Source of the DNA: Pomphorhynchus laevis
Taxonomy: Eukaryota; Acanthocephala; Palaeacanthocephala; Echinorhynchida; Pomphorhynchidae
Reading direction: 5' to 3'
Length of the DNA stretch: 64,000 nt
Assembly: GCA_012934845.2 (NCBI GenBank)
Contig: WNNJ02003130.1
Location: 1-64,000, forward strand
Shown here: piece after piece, positions 1 through 11,486 of the stretch
Position numbering within the stretch: position 1 is the first letter of the stretch
How the letters are laid out: the number at the start of each line of letters is the position of its first letter
Translations under genes and position numbers: made by a program
The notes under the pieces: model-generated
Told to the model about the DNA's origin: nothing
The model's database searches: none
The model's input: only the letters and a program-made list of their open reading frames with translations

Positions 1-1489
1 TTATGACATAGGATGATTTTAATTATTTAAATGTAAACTCAGCATAAAAGCGTCGTAATGTGAATTTAGAAACAATTATTATAAGTAATTGATATATAAA
101 AATGTTATAATAATAAAATCAGAAAATGAAACTATATCGGACATTAAATACCATTTATCGATGTTATATTACCACGCAGATCAAAAAATGTATTCTATTT
201 TAAAATAGTTTTCAGAAAATAAAATTATCCCTAATTATATTGGGACCCAAAATTACATGAAATTTCAATAAAGCCTAAGTTCACATACAATAATTTTAAA
301 TCGTCATTTAAACCTCTCTCAGTTTATCTGAATAAATACTTATAAAATATTATATTAATATTTAATAAGTACTTATCTGAATACTTATATAAAGGCGTTT
401 TAAAAATATTAGCGAGTAATCAACATTTATTCTGGTATAAAATACCCATTCAGTATTAGTTATACATAATAAGTTTTACAATTAATATTGATATAATATA
501 TATTTAATATTAACGACGTTTTTGTTGTTAAAGAAAGAAAATCAATCACTGGCGATCATGAATTATTGCGTCTGCAAGGTTTAATTTTAGAATAATATTA
601 TAATTGTAGTATTGAATTGTATGTGAAATTGAAGTGATTTTGCGTAACAAAATGGAAATTAAATTGAATAAACATTACTTTAAAGATCAGCTTCAAAAAC
701 TGTATTGCGATAAACTTATGATAAAGGCTAATTATAATTATTTGAATGTAAACTCAGCATAAAAGCGTCGTAATGTGAATTTAGAAACAATTATTATAAG
801 TAATTGATATATAAAAATGTTATAATAATAAAATCAGAAAATGAAACTATATCGGACATTAAATACCATTTATCGATGTTATATTACCACGCAGATCAAA
901 AAATGTATTCTATTTTAAAATAGTTTTCAGAAAATAAAATTATCCCTAATTATATTGGGACCCAAAATTACATGAAATTTCAATAAAGCCTAAGTTCACA
1001 TACAATAATTTTAAATCGTCATTTAAACCTCTCTCAGTTTATCTGAATAAATACTTATAAAATATTATATTAATATTTAATAAGTACTTATCTGAATACT
1101 TATATAAAGGCGTTTTAAAAATATTAGCGAGTAATCAACATTTATTCTGGTATAAAATACCCATTCAGTATTAGTTATACATAATAAGTTTTACAATTAA
1201 TATTGATATAATATATATTTAATATTAACGACGTTTTTGTTGTTAAAGAAAGAAAATCAATCACTGGCGATCATGAATTATTGCGTCTGCAAGGTTTAAT
1301 TTTAGAATAATATTATAATTGTAGTATTGAATTGTATGTGAAATTGAAGTGATTTTGCGTAACAAAATGGAAATTAAATTGAATAAACATTACTTTAAAG
1401 ATCAGCTTCAAAAACTGTATTGCGATAAACTTATGATAAAGGCTAATTATAATTATTTGAATGTAAACTCAGCATAAAAGCGTCGTAAT
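1..1489. repeat. 715-bp tandem repeat, two full copies and a partial third
   Basis: Bases 1-715 and 716-1430 are almost identical, and a third copy starts at 1431 and stops near 1489. The period is exact: the same 30-bp landmark falls at 31, 746 and 1461. Copy 1 differs from copy 2 mainly in its first 30 bases. The array probably continues left of the window. At 1489 the third copy jumps to a sequence matching positions 493-514 inside the unit, which looks like a deletion with short homology. The unit is very AT-rich. I see no RNA gene in it, only a small reading frame that crosses the unit boundary (652-762). Confidence 0.95.
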
Positions 1490-3714
1490 ATAATATATAT
1501 TTAATATTAATATAGTGAATAAATATTCAAATTATATACACACTTGCGATTTTAGCACGATTTATACTATTTTTAAGGAAAATTAAACTTAACTTATAGA
1601 AGTAAAAATTTAGATCAAATGCACAAAATTCTTAAATTTAATATTCAATGAATGTGTAGAATATTTAATTCGGGAGTTGAATAGTGTACAAATTAAATAA
1701 TAAAATAATAAATTTAATTTAAATTATTATATTATTTAAATAAATTAGTAATAAATTTTTAATAAATTATTAATAAAGTATTTAAATTTAATAAATGAAT
1801 AATAAATTTTATGAATAAATTAAATTGTGTATAGTTTCTGAGCAGTGAAAATATGTTGAACATAATAATGACTCCATTATGTATTGTGGAATAACACAAT
1901 ACTGTTACAACTTTAGTTAAACGTCTATAAATCACAAGAGTTATCCGTTGTCAATAACAAAATAGAATTTAATAATTGAATAGCAGATGTGACTTTTTTC
2001 TTTTAAATTGTTGAATAATTATCGACTCTTACGCCCAACTATCAAAAATGGATCATATTGGTTAAACGTTGTCAATCACATATGATTGTCTACATCCGTG
2101 ATTATAAATTGAATATCTGAATGAATGCTGCGATAACCTAAACAGGAATTTGGGGTATATGTAATCAAATCAAAATAAATGTATTTGGCGCTTATTGTAC
2201 GTGTTGGCTATAGTGAAATTGTTAATATTTATTGTTTAATTTTTATAAACAGGAATTTGGGCTATAATATTAACATTAATATTATTACTTATATAAATAT
2301 TAATATTTATATTTATTAATATTTATTGTCATGATAGTTTTAAGTTATCAGCAATTACAAGTAGTTATTTAAAGTAACCGTAAAATGAATATTAAATTTG
2401 TACAATTCAAAAGTTTCATGGTTTTCAAATATTTTTATTCGATTTTTATTCTATTTTTATTCAAATATTTTTATTTTATAGTATATTATAATATATATTG
2501 TGTGTTGTTTGTGCTACTTCTTTATTTTTAATGTTTACATCATTAAAAATAATGTAATTTATACACTGGTGGATGTGTGAAATCTATCCAACATGTCTAT
2601 GAACAACTTGTTTCTAAAGTAGGTCAGGTTTCGTTATAGTACCTTTTTCGAAAGTTAAAAACAATGTTTTCATTTAACGGCCGTTAGCCGATACACTTCA
2701 ACTTTCATATATCTAAAATTAAAAATGAAATGCGTTTTGCTTTTGAATAAACGTCAGCGATTGTTAAATAGTCGAAGCTGCTGAAAAAATACACTTTCCT
2801 TCACAATAAAAATATTTCATTTTCAATGCTTTCTTTCATTTGGCAAGTAAAATACACTGTTTTTGATACAATAGCTTTTCTTTAATATTTACCATTAGCT
2901 GCAAAGAATTTTCAACCTAAACTGAATTTAAAATCAGTTACATAATGGTGAGTCGTTTTTCCAACATTAGTAATTGTATTCGGATACCGCAGAAAAGCGG
3001 AAATCAGACAATATGGACTTGCATATGGCGATTGCAGATGAAAAGCCGTTTTTTAATGAAATTATGTATATGTGATGACATTACGCAAACAAAAACAATG
3101 ATGTTAGGAATTGTTTTCATGCAATTCAACTTTACAAACGTGTAACTAATTATTTAAAAATTTTATGCTCAATTACAAAATTAATCAGCTTTCATCGCCA
3201 GCTTGTAATTACCTGTTGATCCTTGATTTATCGTCGGACTTAATCATAATGTTCTCTGTATTATTGACAGCAATATAATAATAACATATAAATAATAACA
3301 TATCAATGTTGTCCAATGATACATTCGATGTGCTATTCAATTGTTCAGGGCGTTTAAACATTAAGAGGAATTGACAAAGAAAATTATTGTTCACAAATTT
3401 TCGACTATTGCAATAGTCCTTTTCAAGTAGTATGTTTTTGACATAACATATGCTATGTTTTTGACATACTAATGTAATTATTATACTAATGTAATTATTA
3501 TTAATATTATAATATATCGTATAAGAGTATATTATTTGAATACAATACATTATTTACAGTATATATTGTATTTATAATATGATATTGTAAATTATTTAGA
3601 ATCAAATGATAATTAGTCCTCATCTTAAATTCGCCCTTATCAAATGAATAAGGCGAACCTGATAGCATTGCTGTTTCAAGTGATTACACCTCATGCTTTA
3701 ATCGTTTTTAATTA
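1490..3714. other. AT-rich stretch without a supported gene
   Basis: Long runs of A/T with short local duplications of 'aataaattta' type. A short 66-codon frame at 2945-3145 and a 113-codon minus frame at 3209-3550 are open. Neither has recognisable domains, and around 2970-3080 all three plus frames are nearly open, so base composition is the likelier cause. A possible splice donor (minus strand, reading GTAATT) lies near 3211. Confidence 0.5.
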
Positions 3715-3790
3715 TTGGAACTGGATCAAAGGAAAAAAAATTATTTTTGATATTTCCCTAGCTACTGTTAGCATCTTCAGAAAATTACCA
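3715..3790 (-). mobile_element. PLE terminal fragment with hammerhead-like hairpin (repeat C)
   Basis: On the minus strand this reads CTGAAGA, a base, a short stem, GAAATATC and then a tail ending in a TTTGATCCAG motif. The same module recurs at 7385-7530, 12899-13065 (two copies) and 17215-17345. The hairpin core lies at about 3753-3780. No coding sequence is attached here, so this is a solo terminal piece of a Penelope-like element. Confidence 0.6.
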
Positions 3791-3813
3791 TGTTTTTAAA
3801 ATGTACATGATCA

Positions 3814-4561
3814 TATAAAAAAGTTCTAAACGATCACCGTCATTTGCTTTGGGCAGGTGCTGCTGTTATTAGCGATAACCAGCTGCTTTCACTGTTGTTT
3901 GAATTTTTAACCCGATTTCGGCAGCTTTTGAAGGTACACAAAACACAATGAAAAAGAATGATTCAAAATAGTTTAGAAAAAAAAACAAAAATAATAGCAA
4001 TAATATTTTCATTCAAAATAAATAATTTGAAAAAATTAGAAAAATATATAAATAATAATTAAAAGTACTAGAAAAATTAAATATAGTATAAAATAAAATA
4101 GAAAAGATTATTTAAACAAAAGAATCGTTTACAACATCTTTACAAAATATTTAAAGTCACGTCTGGTTTATTATTTGATATAATAATATTGAAGTTTTTA
4201 TGAATTTAATACGCATCGAGAATTCTTCTACTTAAACAATTGGTTTCTTTTGATAAAACAACAGTATTATGGTCAATATCGTGATCTAAATTTAAACTAT
4301 GATCTACAATATCGCTACTTAGGTCATTTTTAAGTGTGTATTTGTGTTGTTTTAATCTAGTCTCTAATGGTTGGTCTGTTTTACCCCTATATATATTTTA
4401 TCGCATTCTTAAACAACTCTATCATTATCATGTTTGGGTTTCTTTTTCAAAATGTTGTGTAACTTCGTTATTTTACTATTATACAAAACAAAATTTGAAG
4501 CATTTAATGTTTTATTGTTTGAAACAAATCTTTTGAAATTAATATTCCAAAAATTATTATA
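3814..4561 (-). mobile_element. Penelope-like element A, left arm with GIY-YIG remnant
   Basis: This arm is the reverse complement of 5108-5856; the two form a large imperfect inverted repeat around 547 bp of other sequence. The coding part (about 4200-4561) matches the C-terminal part of a Penelope-like polyprotein: a basic lysine-rich linker followed by a GIY-YIG domain (short YRGKTGQ-type motif, then R-LKQHK). The distal part is non-coding and resembles a pLTR. The coding frame is broken. The inner end abuts codon 85 of the POLR3H exon. Confidence 0.75.
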
Positions 4562-4816
4562 GACTATTTCTTCAATACAAGGGCGAAACATTAATGCTCG
4601 AAAATTAACCCTGTGATGGGAGGCACCATCCCTTGGTAAAATATGCCCAGCTGATATATCAGTTACATCGAAAACCCTAACAAACAATCCAACGTTAAAA
4701 ATAACCTTATCTGTCAATTTGTAATTGAGTTGATCGATTATCGAGCTTTCTATGGATTCACCAAGCTGTGAAGGATTAATACGCACCACACTTTTGAGCT
4801 CGGCCAACGTAAACAT
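4562..4816 (-). CDS. POLR3H: RNA polymerase III subunit RPC8 (POLR3H), N-terminal exon
   Basis: These 85 codons align without gaps to my recollection of the start of animal POLR3H/RPC8 (Rpb7-like N-terminal domain). Shared features are MF at the start, VRI at 11-13, NVGL at 41-44, FD at 49-50, DGASH at 63-67, NFR/HFR at 71-73 and the EI at 83-84. The in-frame ATG four codons further upstream is less likely, because family proteins begin at this MF. In the Pol III core, RPC8 pairs with RPC9 as the stalk and helps initiation. The S1/OB-fold half of the protein is missing downstream: a PLE arm begins one codon later, and I found no further exon on the minus strand in this window. A donor could be the GT at 4563-4564 (ATA|GTCTAT), which is weak. 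This is either a live gene with a PLE in intron 1 or a gene cut by the element. Confidence 0.85.
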
Positions 4817-5107
4817 GACGATTAGCAATTAGGTTTAAATCTATAAATTGCATCTAGATTATAGATTAATTATCTATAGTGATAACTATAGTTATATTTT
4901 ATTAAATTTAAAATATAAATATTAAATAAAAGTCATATAAGAAATCCTTTATTAAATCAATAAGATTTGCTTCACTGAGTCTGGCTACGATGATTACTTT
5001 TTATGCTTAAAAGAAAGAAGTATTCCTGTCACATAGTTTGTACTTTAATATTTAAACAAGTTGTTTTTGGCCGAGAACGAGAAAAGAAATTCATAGGATT
5101 AACGTTT
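4817..5107 (-). promoter_or_regulatory. Upstream region of POLR3H between PLE arms
   Basis: This 291-bp stretch lies between the POLR3H start and the right PLE arm, so it must hold any remaining local promoter. I see no convincing TATA or initiator match. At 5029-5107 the minus strand also has an open frame ending at a stop (containing SRSRP). It runs in from the PLE arm and could be the tail of another host exon, but this is not supported further. Confidence 0.3.
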
Positions 5108-5856
5108 ACGAATAATTTTTGGAATATTAATTTCAAAAGTTTTGTTTCAAACAATAAAACATTAAATGCTTCAAATTTTGTTTTGTATAATAATAAAATA
5201 ACGAAGTTACACAACATTTTGAAAAAGAAACCCAAACATGATAATGATAGAGTTGTTTAAGAATGCGATAAAATATATAGGGGTAAAACAGGCCAACCAT
5301 TAGAGACTAGATTAAAACAACACAAATACACACTCAAAAATGACCTAAGTAGAGATATTGTAGATCATAGTTTAAATTTAGATCATAATATTGACTATAA
5401 TAATACTGTTGTTTTAGCAAAAGAAACCAATTGTTTAAATAGATGAATTATCGAGGCTTATTACATTCATAAAACTCCAATATTATTATGCCGAATAATT
5501 AACCTGACGTAACGTTAAATATTTTGTAAAGATGTTGTAAACGATTATTTAGTTTAAACAATCTTTTCTATTTTATTTTATACTATATTTAATTTTTCTA
5601 GTACTTTTAATTATTATTTATATATTTTTCTAATTTTTTCAAATTATTTATTTTGAATGAAAATATTATGGTAATTACTTTTGTTTTTTTTTCTAAACTA
5701 TTTTGAATCATTCTTTTTTATTGCGTTTTGTGTACCTTCAAAATCTGCCGAAATCGTGTTAAAAATTCAAACAACAGTGATAGTAGCTGGTTATCGCTAA
5801 TAACAGCAGCACCTGCCCAAAGCAAATGACGGTGATCGTTTAGGACTTTTTTATAT
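5108..5856 (+). mobile_element. Penelope-like element A, right arm with GIY-YIG remnant
   Basis: Inverted copy of 3814-4561. The plus strand encodes the PLE C-terminal linker and a GIY-YIG-like segment at about 5108-5450 (YRGKTGQ, then LETRLKQHK, then a conserved H-x-L-N-L-D-H). GIY-YIG domains nick DNA during PLE integration. The non-coding remainder (5470-5856) is the pLTR-like end and matches 3814-4190 in reverse. The coding frame is broken. An RTE-like LINE begins directly to the right. Confidence 0.75.
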
Positions 5857-5864
5857 ACATCCAC

Positions 5865-7366
5865 CGATTTCATATGTACCATCTGAAAAGAACTTGTTCC
5901 GCCCATAACGCCATTGAAGTCGAGAACGCGCTGCAACAAATGAAGTGCGGAAAAGCGACAGGATCTGACGACCTGGCTGCGGAACTTTGGAACTCCAAAA
6001 GCTGGAATCCTGTAGGATGGCTAGCGCAATTATTTAATCAGATAGTAATGAAAAGAAAATAACTAACCTATTGAAGTTTGGATCATATCAATATCCATTT
6101 GGAAACAAAATGGAAACCTAGCTGACTGCTCAAACTACCGTCCAACCCGTCTCCTCTTGCACATCATGAAAATGTTCGAACACATAATCAATGCAAGGAT
6201 TCGAAGCATCATGGATTTGAATATAAACCAATGCGGTTTCGTCAAAAGTTGCGGTACTATTGGTGCAATTCATTAAGTTCGCCTTCTTAAGAAACACTGT
6301 GAAAAACAAAAAGCCATTCACTTTGCATTTCTTCATCCCGAGAAGGTTTTCGATCATGTCCCACACGAGGTTATCTGGTATGCGTTGAGATTCCACAAAA
6401 TTCTAGAAGAGCTTGTTGAGTGGGTCAGGCTGTTATACAAAAGACCGACTAGTCGCGTGTGCACAGCAATTGGATGTTTAAAAGATTTCACAATCATGGT
6501 AAGGGTCTATCATGGATCGGCACTTTCACTAGTCCTATTTATTCTCGTTATGAACGTGGTTACACGCGACCTGAGCAGACAGATACATTAAACGTTACTA
6601 TACGCGGACGACGTTATGATAGCGTCTGTTGACAAAAACGACCTTCAGAACCAGATTAAGGCATGGAGTATCAAACAGTTTGGCCTACTCCCCAACGTCC
6701 GAAAATTCGAATATCTGACGACGGAAACCGATGATGAACTTACGATCAAAATCGAGGGGCAGGACCTCATTCGGAAGTCAACATTCAGATCCCTTGGATC
6801 CGCCGTTTCAGCAGACGGCGATCTTCAAACAGAGGTTTTGACTCGAATACACGCAGCATGGATGAAGTGGCGGTTTGTAACCGGTGTCTTGTGCTATCCC
6901 AAGATTAAAAATCGCATAAATATCAAAAGTGAACAGAAAAGTAGTCAGACCCGTCGCGATCTATGGCGCCGACTGCTGGCCAATGACCAAACACGCAGAG
7001 CGTCGATTCGTAACGATGGAGGACAATATGTTGAGGTGAACTGCCAGAGTTACACGTATATATCATGTACGGAACTATGATCTCACGGCAAAATTTGGTG
7101 TAGCACTGGTATGCGTTACGCAAAACTCGATTACGGTGGCACGGTCACGTCATCCGCGCTGATAAATACACATCGGCAAGAATGGTGTTCGACCTCAAAG
7201 TGGAAGGAAAGCGCCAGAGAGAAAGACCAAAGCAGCGTTGGATCGATACCATAAACCGTAATTTAGCAGACGTCGACCTACAACCCAGCGACGCCTTGGC
7301 CTGCAGGAAGTGGAAAAGGTATTCAAAAGTAGCAGACCCCGCCACTATACGGGACAAACGCTGAAG
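5865..7366 (+). mobile_element. RTE-like LINE, 5'-truncated, frame broken
   Basis: The reverse transcriptase is readable across three frames in plus order. A segment with EVENALQQMKCGKATGSDD (about 5915) is followed by a W-x-L-x-x-LFNQI stretch, then the SNYRP region (6130), HFAF...PEKVFDHVPHEVIW (motif A, about 6320-6380), HGSALS (motif B, about 6510) and LLYADDVMIAS (motif C, about 6595-6630). The C-terminal tail follows: RLRWYGH-like (7120-7150) and VEGKRQRERPKQRW (about 7200-7240), ending ADPATIRDKR and a stop at 7364. There are several frameshifts and stops, including a TAA just before the motif C block. The APE endonuclease half is absent. The 3' end ACAAACGCTGAAGAAAAAGA is shared with the short element at 17563-17823. 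Confidence 0.85.
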
Positions 7367-7384
7367 AAAAAGAAGATTTTAAAA

Positions 7385-7530
7385 AACATTGTAATTTTCT
7401 AAAGATGCGAACAGAAGTTAGCGAAATATAAAAATATCTTCTTTTCTTTGATCCAGCTCCAATAACTATTTATCAATAATTGATCAATATCAACTATTTA
7501 AAATTTTCGTTTTATAAAACGATAAATAAT
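7385..7530 (+). mobile_element. PLE terminal fragment (repeat C)
   Basis: Hairpin core at 7399-7426 (CTAAAGA, stem, GCGAAATAT), followed by the TTTGATCCAGCTCCAATAA tail shared with 12899-13075 and 17215-17345. It lies directly after the RTE-like LINE tail. Confidence 0.6.
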
Positions 7531-8619
7531 TCAATTTAATTATTTAAAAAATAATTCTTCTTCAGATTAAAATATTTTAAAATTTTGTAGTTTAATTTAC
7601 GTATTCAGTTAATGTTATGTTTAACGCTTAGCTTTACAATCATTATTTTGTCGATAGCATATTTTATAAAAGTATAATTAAATAATAAACTGTGCAATAA
7701 GATTTCTTAATACTAAATTTTATGGATTGATAGTTTTCAATATATTTTGTTTTAGATACTAATTTAGACAGTAAAAAATATTTTAATCAAAGAAAACATG
7801 TCATCAATATTTATCTGACTCGCTTCTATGCAAGGTCGGGTAATTGTAGAGGGGGTAAAATATGATAACAATGCAGTTTATTTTAATAACCGTTATTCTT
7901 AATTCTAACAAATTCTAAATTCATAAAATTTTAAAATATTTAACTTTGAATCTGTTATTTATGCCTTATACGATATACCTTATTCGATATATTAGAGCAA
8001 AATTTCTAAATTTTGGGATTTAATGCTCGTGAATTAAAAGGGTTTAAAAATTATAGAAGCTAATAATGTAAGCATCATAGAAGTTAAATGCCTTGAATGT
8101 TGCCAATTCACAAAACATTGGCACATTGTGAAGCTTATTGGCTCATGTAGCACAGTGTAGCACATCAAACTACCGAAATCACCAAATCAACATACGGATG
8201 ATTAATATTTGTATGCTTGTTGCTGGATAATCTTTTACGCTGAATAAAAGTTTTTAATGTGTGAATAAGGAAGCAATTACACTCGAAACACCAAAGAGTT
8301 TAGCAACTCAATTTAAACTAAAACAGAATTTTACACAAACGTTTGCTATAGACTGATGTGATAGACAGTACTAAAATTGTGGTTTGGGTAAATGAAATAC
8401 ATTCAAAAAGAGGAGACAAAAATAGGGAGACCAAACTATAAATTTGTTAAGGAAAGCTTTGACACAATATTATGCTTTGACACAAAGCATAACAAAATAT
8501 TTTTTAAATATAATTAATAAAGTATTCTAAATAAAATATTTTAATAAAGCATGCTGAATAAAAAGTTACAAAATAAAGACTGGAATAGAAAGCACGATTG
8601 TGAAATATCATTACATTCT
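7531..8619. other. AT-rich spacer, no gene seen
   Basis: No frame with protein-like composition and no recognisable repeat beyond simple A/T runs. A small patch around 8095-8165 has repeated 'cacattg/gcacag' words of unknown meaning. Confidence 0.5.
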
Positions 8620-9015
8620 TTATCATCACTCTTCTATCCGGATATTGGGATCAGTTCCCACAAGCTGACACCAACACGTCACTTTACGATTGAGCCATTC
8701 AGGGTTTTCCACACACCTGAGGGCCCAATCGGAGTGCACGGTGGTAGATAGTCTCGACATGAAGAGCTTAAGAAATCTAAGTCTTTGCTCTGAGGGATGT
8801 CCTCTAGAAAGGAATACGAGTCTCGAGATTGCCCGGTACACCAGAGGCGTACCTGAGCAATCCCTCCTAATGACAAATATTATGCCAATTTTAGAGCCCA
8901 TTTAGCTCACTTCAAGACACTTTAGATATCATGGTAAACCCTAGGTATCTTACTAGATATGTAAATATATGGATTGGTTCATTATTCATAATGGAGGAAA
9001 GAGATGAGATTCCTA
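8620..9015 (-). mobile_element. LINE family J, 3'-terminal fragment
   Basis: The minus strand encodes the C-terminal end of a Jockey/I-like ORF2: a YLGFTM-type segment near 8950, then SGTPLVYRAISRLVF, EQRLRFLKL and an end with WLNRKVTCWCQLVGTDPN. The frame from 8901 to 8626 is open. The same tail is present at 9093-9550 on the plus strand, at 34720-35060 (minus) and at 58110-58440 (minus, attached to a longer element). The fragment is 5'-truncated. Confidence 0.7.
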
Positions 9016-9092
9016 GTCTCATATACTAAGTATTTTTATCATCTGATACAAAACATACAATTTGTTAATGCAATTTTAACAAGTAGTATGTT

Positions 9093-9550
9093 TTGTTACT
9101 GATGTATGGTGCCTCTGCAACAAAGAAAAATATTAAGAGACTAGCGATCCCATTTCTTTTTTCCATTTCGAATAATCAACCACTCCTAGTCTTTACACAT
9201 TTAGTAAGATACCTGGGATTTACCATTACGGTCAAATGGTCGGCTGAATCAGACTTGAATAGATTCAAGTGTCCTGAAGAGAGCCAGATAAGAACTAAAA
9301 TGGGCCCAGCATATACCATTAGGAGGTAGTGTTCGGGTGCGCTTCTGGTGTACTGAGCAACCTCGGGATTGTCTTCTTTAGCAGAAAGGCTTCCCTCCGA
9401 GCAAAGACTAAGATTTCTTAAGCTCATTATCTGAATACTACCAGCCATCGTGCTCTGAAATTGGGACCTCAGGTGTATTTAAGATCCTGAATGACTCAAC
9501 CGTAAAGTGACGGGTTGGTGTAAGCTAGTTGGAACTGATCTCACTTTATC
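9093..9550 (+). mobile_element. LINE family J, 3'-terminal fragment (inverted partner)
   Basis: Plus-strand copy of the same ORF2 tail: KKNIKRLAIP, then FTHLVRYLGFTITV (like YLG-x-T motifs downstream of reverse transcriptases). Further on, in other frames, come LPSEQRLRFLKL and WLNRKVTGWCKLVGTD. The 8620-9015 and 9093-9550 copies point away from a 78-bp centre and form an inverted pair, but the two are diverged, which suggests independent insertions. Confidence 0.7.
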
Positions 9551-9935
9551 GATAAGAAGACCAAGATGAAGATGGTAAAAACATTGCACTTTTTTTCTGA
9601 TGTTTTAAACTGTTTTTCCTATTAGGTGCATGTTATTAATTAGTTTTGAGAAAACATATTATTATTCTTATTGATGATGCAGTTGCTAGCAAAATATAAA
9701 ATCAAATCCGTGTTTATTGATCATGGGTCATAATTTCAGATTTAAAATGCATTTGTCAAGAGCATCATTTTTATAATTGTAGAGAACATATCGTCCATCA
9801 AAACAAAAACATAAAAACATGCAATTTACATAATTTTTGTCAAATTGTGTTAATTTTGTCAAATCAATGTAGATGACATTGGGCCAAAGACTATTTTAGT
9901 GTCAAACCAGTATAATTTTCAATTTGTAAATGTAA
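9551..9935. other. AT-rich spacer, no gene seen
   Basis: No recognisable coding sequence or repeat. Confidence 0.5.
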
Positions 9936-11110
9936 CTTTTTTATTGCGAACCATCCCCGAGAATACAAAAAGAACTTTATTTATTTGATATTTCGACTGT
10001 ACTTAGCAGTCCTTTTCAGTCTAAAAATAGAAGAAAAATATTACACAAAAGAAAATTCAATTAAAAATAATGTAACTAAGTTATAGCCCATGGGCAATAG
10101 CTGATTTCATTTTGGCAACATTATCACGATGTTTAGCAAGTTTATAGTTTACATCTTTTTGTACGTCTTGTGGAGGGAATTTTAAGGATTAGTTAGATTT
10201 AAGGACTTACTCAAGTCTAAACTTTAGCAGTCTAAAGTTTAAAGTCTAAAGTTTAAACTTTAGCAGGCTAAAGTCTAAATTTTAGCAGTCTAACCTTTAG
10301 ACTTGCTAAAGTTTATAGTAAATAAACTTTAGCAAGTTCATAGTTTACATCTTTTTGTACGTCTTGTGGAAGAAATGTTAAGGACTAGTTGCCTAGAACG
10401 TCGACCGCACAGCTAGATATGAAACACTTTAAATCAACGTTTATCAATAATACTTTAAAGAGACGATTGTCGAAGTTAACTTCAAAGTTTAAGAACAGTA
10501 TAAAAGTGTACTACAAAACTGGTGCGAGACTTAGTAGCATTTTCAAAAAAAAAACCAGTTGCAGCATCACAATGTTTAATATATACCATTCCGTGTTCAG
10601 ATTGTGAGAAGACCAATGTTGGACAAACTAAACAAGGTTTAAAAAAGAGAACGTACCAACATAAGTACAACCTAAAGAAAAGTGATACATCTTCAGCAAT
10701 ATTCAATCATGTTATTGAGACCGGCCATAACATTGATTTCGAAAGAACAGATATTCTACATAAAGAAAAACAGTTAAGACGTAGGCTCGTTTTGGAATCA
10801 TTGTACATTTCCATCTTTCCTACAATGGAAGGGAATAAGTCAAACTGGTACTTAAAATTCCCTCCACAAGACGTACAAAAAGATGTAAACTATAAACTTG
10901 CTAAACATCGTGATAATGTTGCCAAAATAAAATCAGCTATTGCCGATGGGCTATAACTTAGTTACATTATTTTTAATTGAATTTTCTTTTTGTGTAATAT
11001 TTTTCTTCTATTGTTAGACTGAAAAGGACTGCTAAGTACAGTCGAAATATCAAATAAATAAAGTTCTTTTTGTATTCTCGAGGATGGTTCGCAATGAAAA
11101 AGTTACTTTT
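9936..11110 (+). mobile_element. Penelope-like element B with inverted terminal repeats
   Basis: Arms at about 9936-10190 and 10850-11110 are inverted copies of each other. Both include a segment encoding the protein C-terminus (CCTCCACAAGACGTAC), the 'ctgaaaaggact..cagtcgaaatatc' hairpin (9991-10019 reverse, 11019-11047 forward) and the outer end near GCGAACCATC. The centre carries the GIY-YIG end of a Penelope-like polyprotein on the plus strand. This is the usual PLE layout with one pLTR inverted relative to the other. At 10195-10390 a run of AGTCTAAAGTTTAAAC-like repeats and a second partial copy of the left-arm sequence show later rearrangement. The reverse transcriptase is missing. Confidence 0.85.
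10522..10956 (+). CDS. PLE GIY-YIG endonuclease domain, partial
   Basis: Open for 144 codons, but the true domain starts about codon 13. Visible order: CLIYTIPCSDC (GIY strand with a Cys pair), NVGQTKQ (YIG-like), LKKRTYQHKYNLK (conserved R and H), FNHVIETGHNIDF, then LEKEKQLRRRL-like helix with a Glu near LVLESLYI. These match the order of catalytic landmarks in C-terminal GIY-YIG domains of Penelope/Poseidon-type PLEs, which nick the target for primed reverse transcription. The preceding linker (about 10420-10550, basic) lies in a neighbouring frame. The final 30 codons (DVQKDVNYKLAKHRDN) extend into the terminal repeat. The piece lacks the reverse transcriptase, so it is not mobile on its own. 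Confidence 0.8.
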   Translation: MRDLVAFSKKKPVAASQCLIYTIPCSDCEKTNVGQTKQGLKKRTYQHKYNLKKSDTSSAIFNHVIETGHNIDFERTDILHKEKQLRRRLVLESLYISIFPTMEGNKSNWYLKFPPQDVQKDVNYKLAKHRDNVAKIKSAIADGL

Positions 11111-11486
11111 GACCCGAAAGCAATTCTCAACGATTTGTAAATGTGTTAAAAGATCAACATATTCTTAAGGTACATGTCGAAGCAAATTAATTTTACATTT
11201 TTCAAGCTTTGATGAGAGTTAACATTTTCTAGGAACGAAATGAACTGTGAATCAGTTTTATTCTAGTCTATCGGTAAGATAACTATTTGTAGCTAAAAGT
11301 TTGATTCATGAACTGCTAAAAGTTCAATTTGTTTTATAAATTTGTTTTTAAAATATTGTTCTATAAGGTTTAACTAACTAAGATAACCACTGCATTGTGA
11401 TTATGTATTTTTATAAAATTTGAGCGTATTCATAACTATTCCATTCCATAAACTTGGCTTTCTAGACATAACATTTACATTTTTAG

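Noticed and set aside
2945-3145. 66-codon plus frame
   Set aside because: Two other plus frames are also nearly open here, no domain, no conserved neighbour.
3209-3550. 113-codon minus frame with a possible splice donor at its end
   Set aside because: Hydrophobic, Ile/Tyr/Asn-rich composition expected from AT-rich DNA; only a short segment looks protein-like and no second exon could be matched.
5029-5235. 68-codon minus frame running from the PLE arm into 5029
   Set aside because: It fuses PLE antisense with flanking sequence; the short tail could be host coding but has no homology I recognise.
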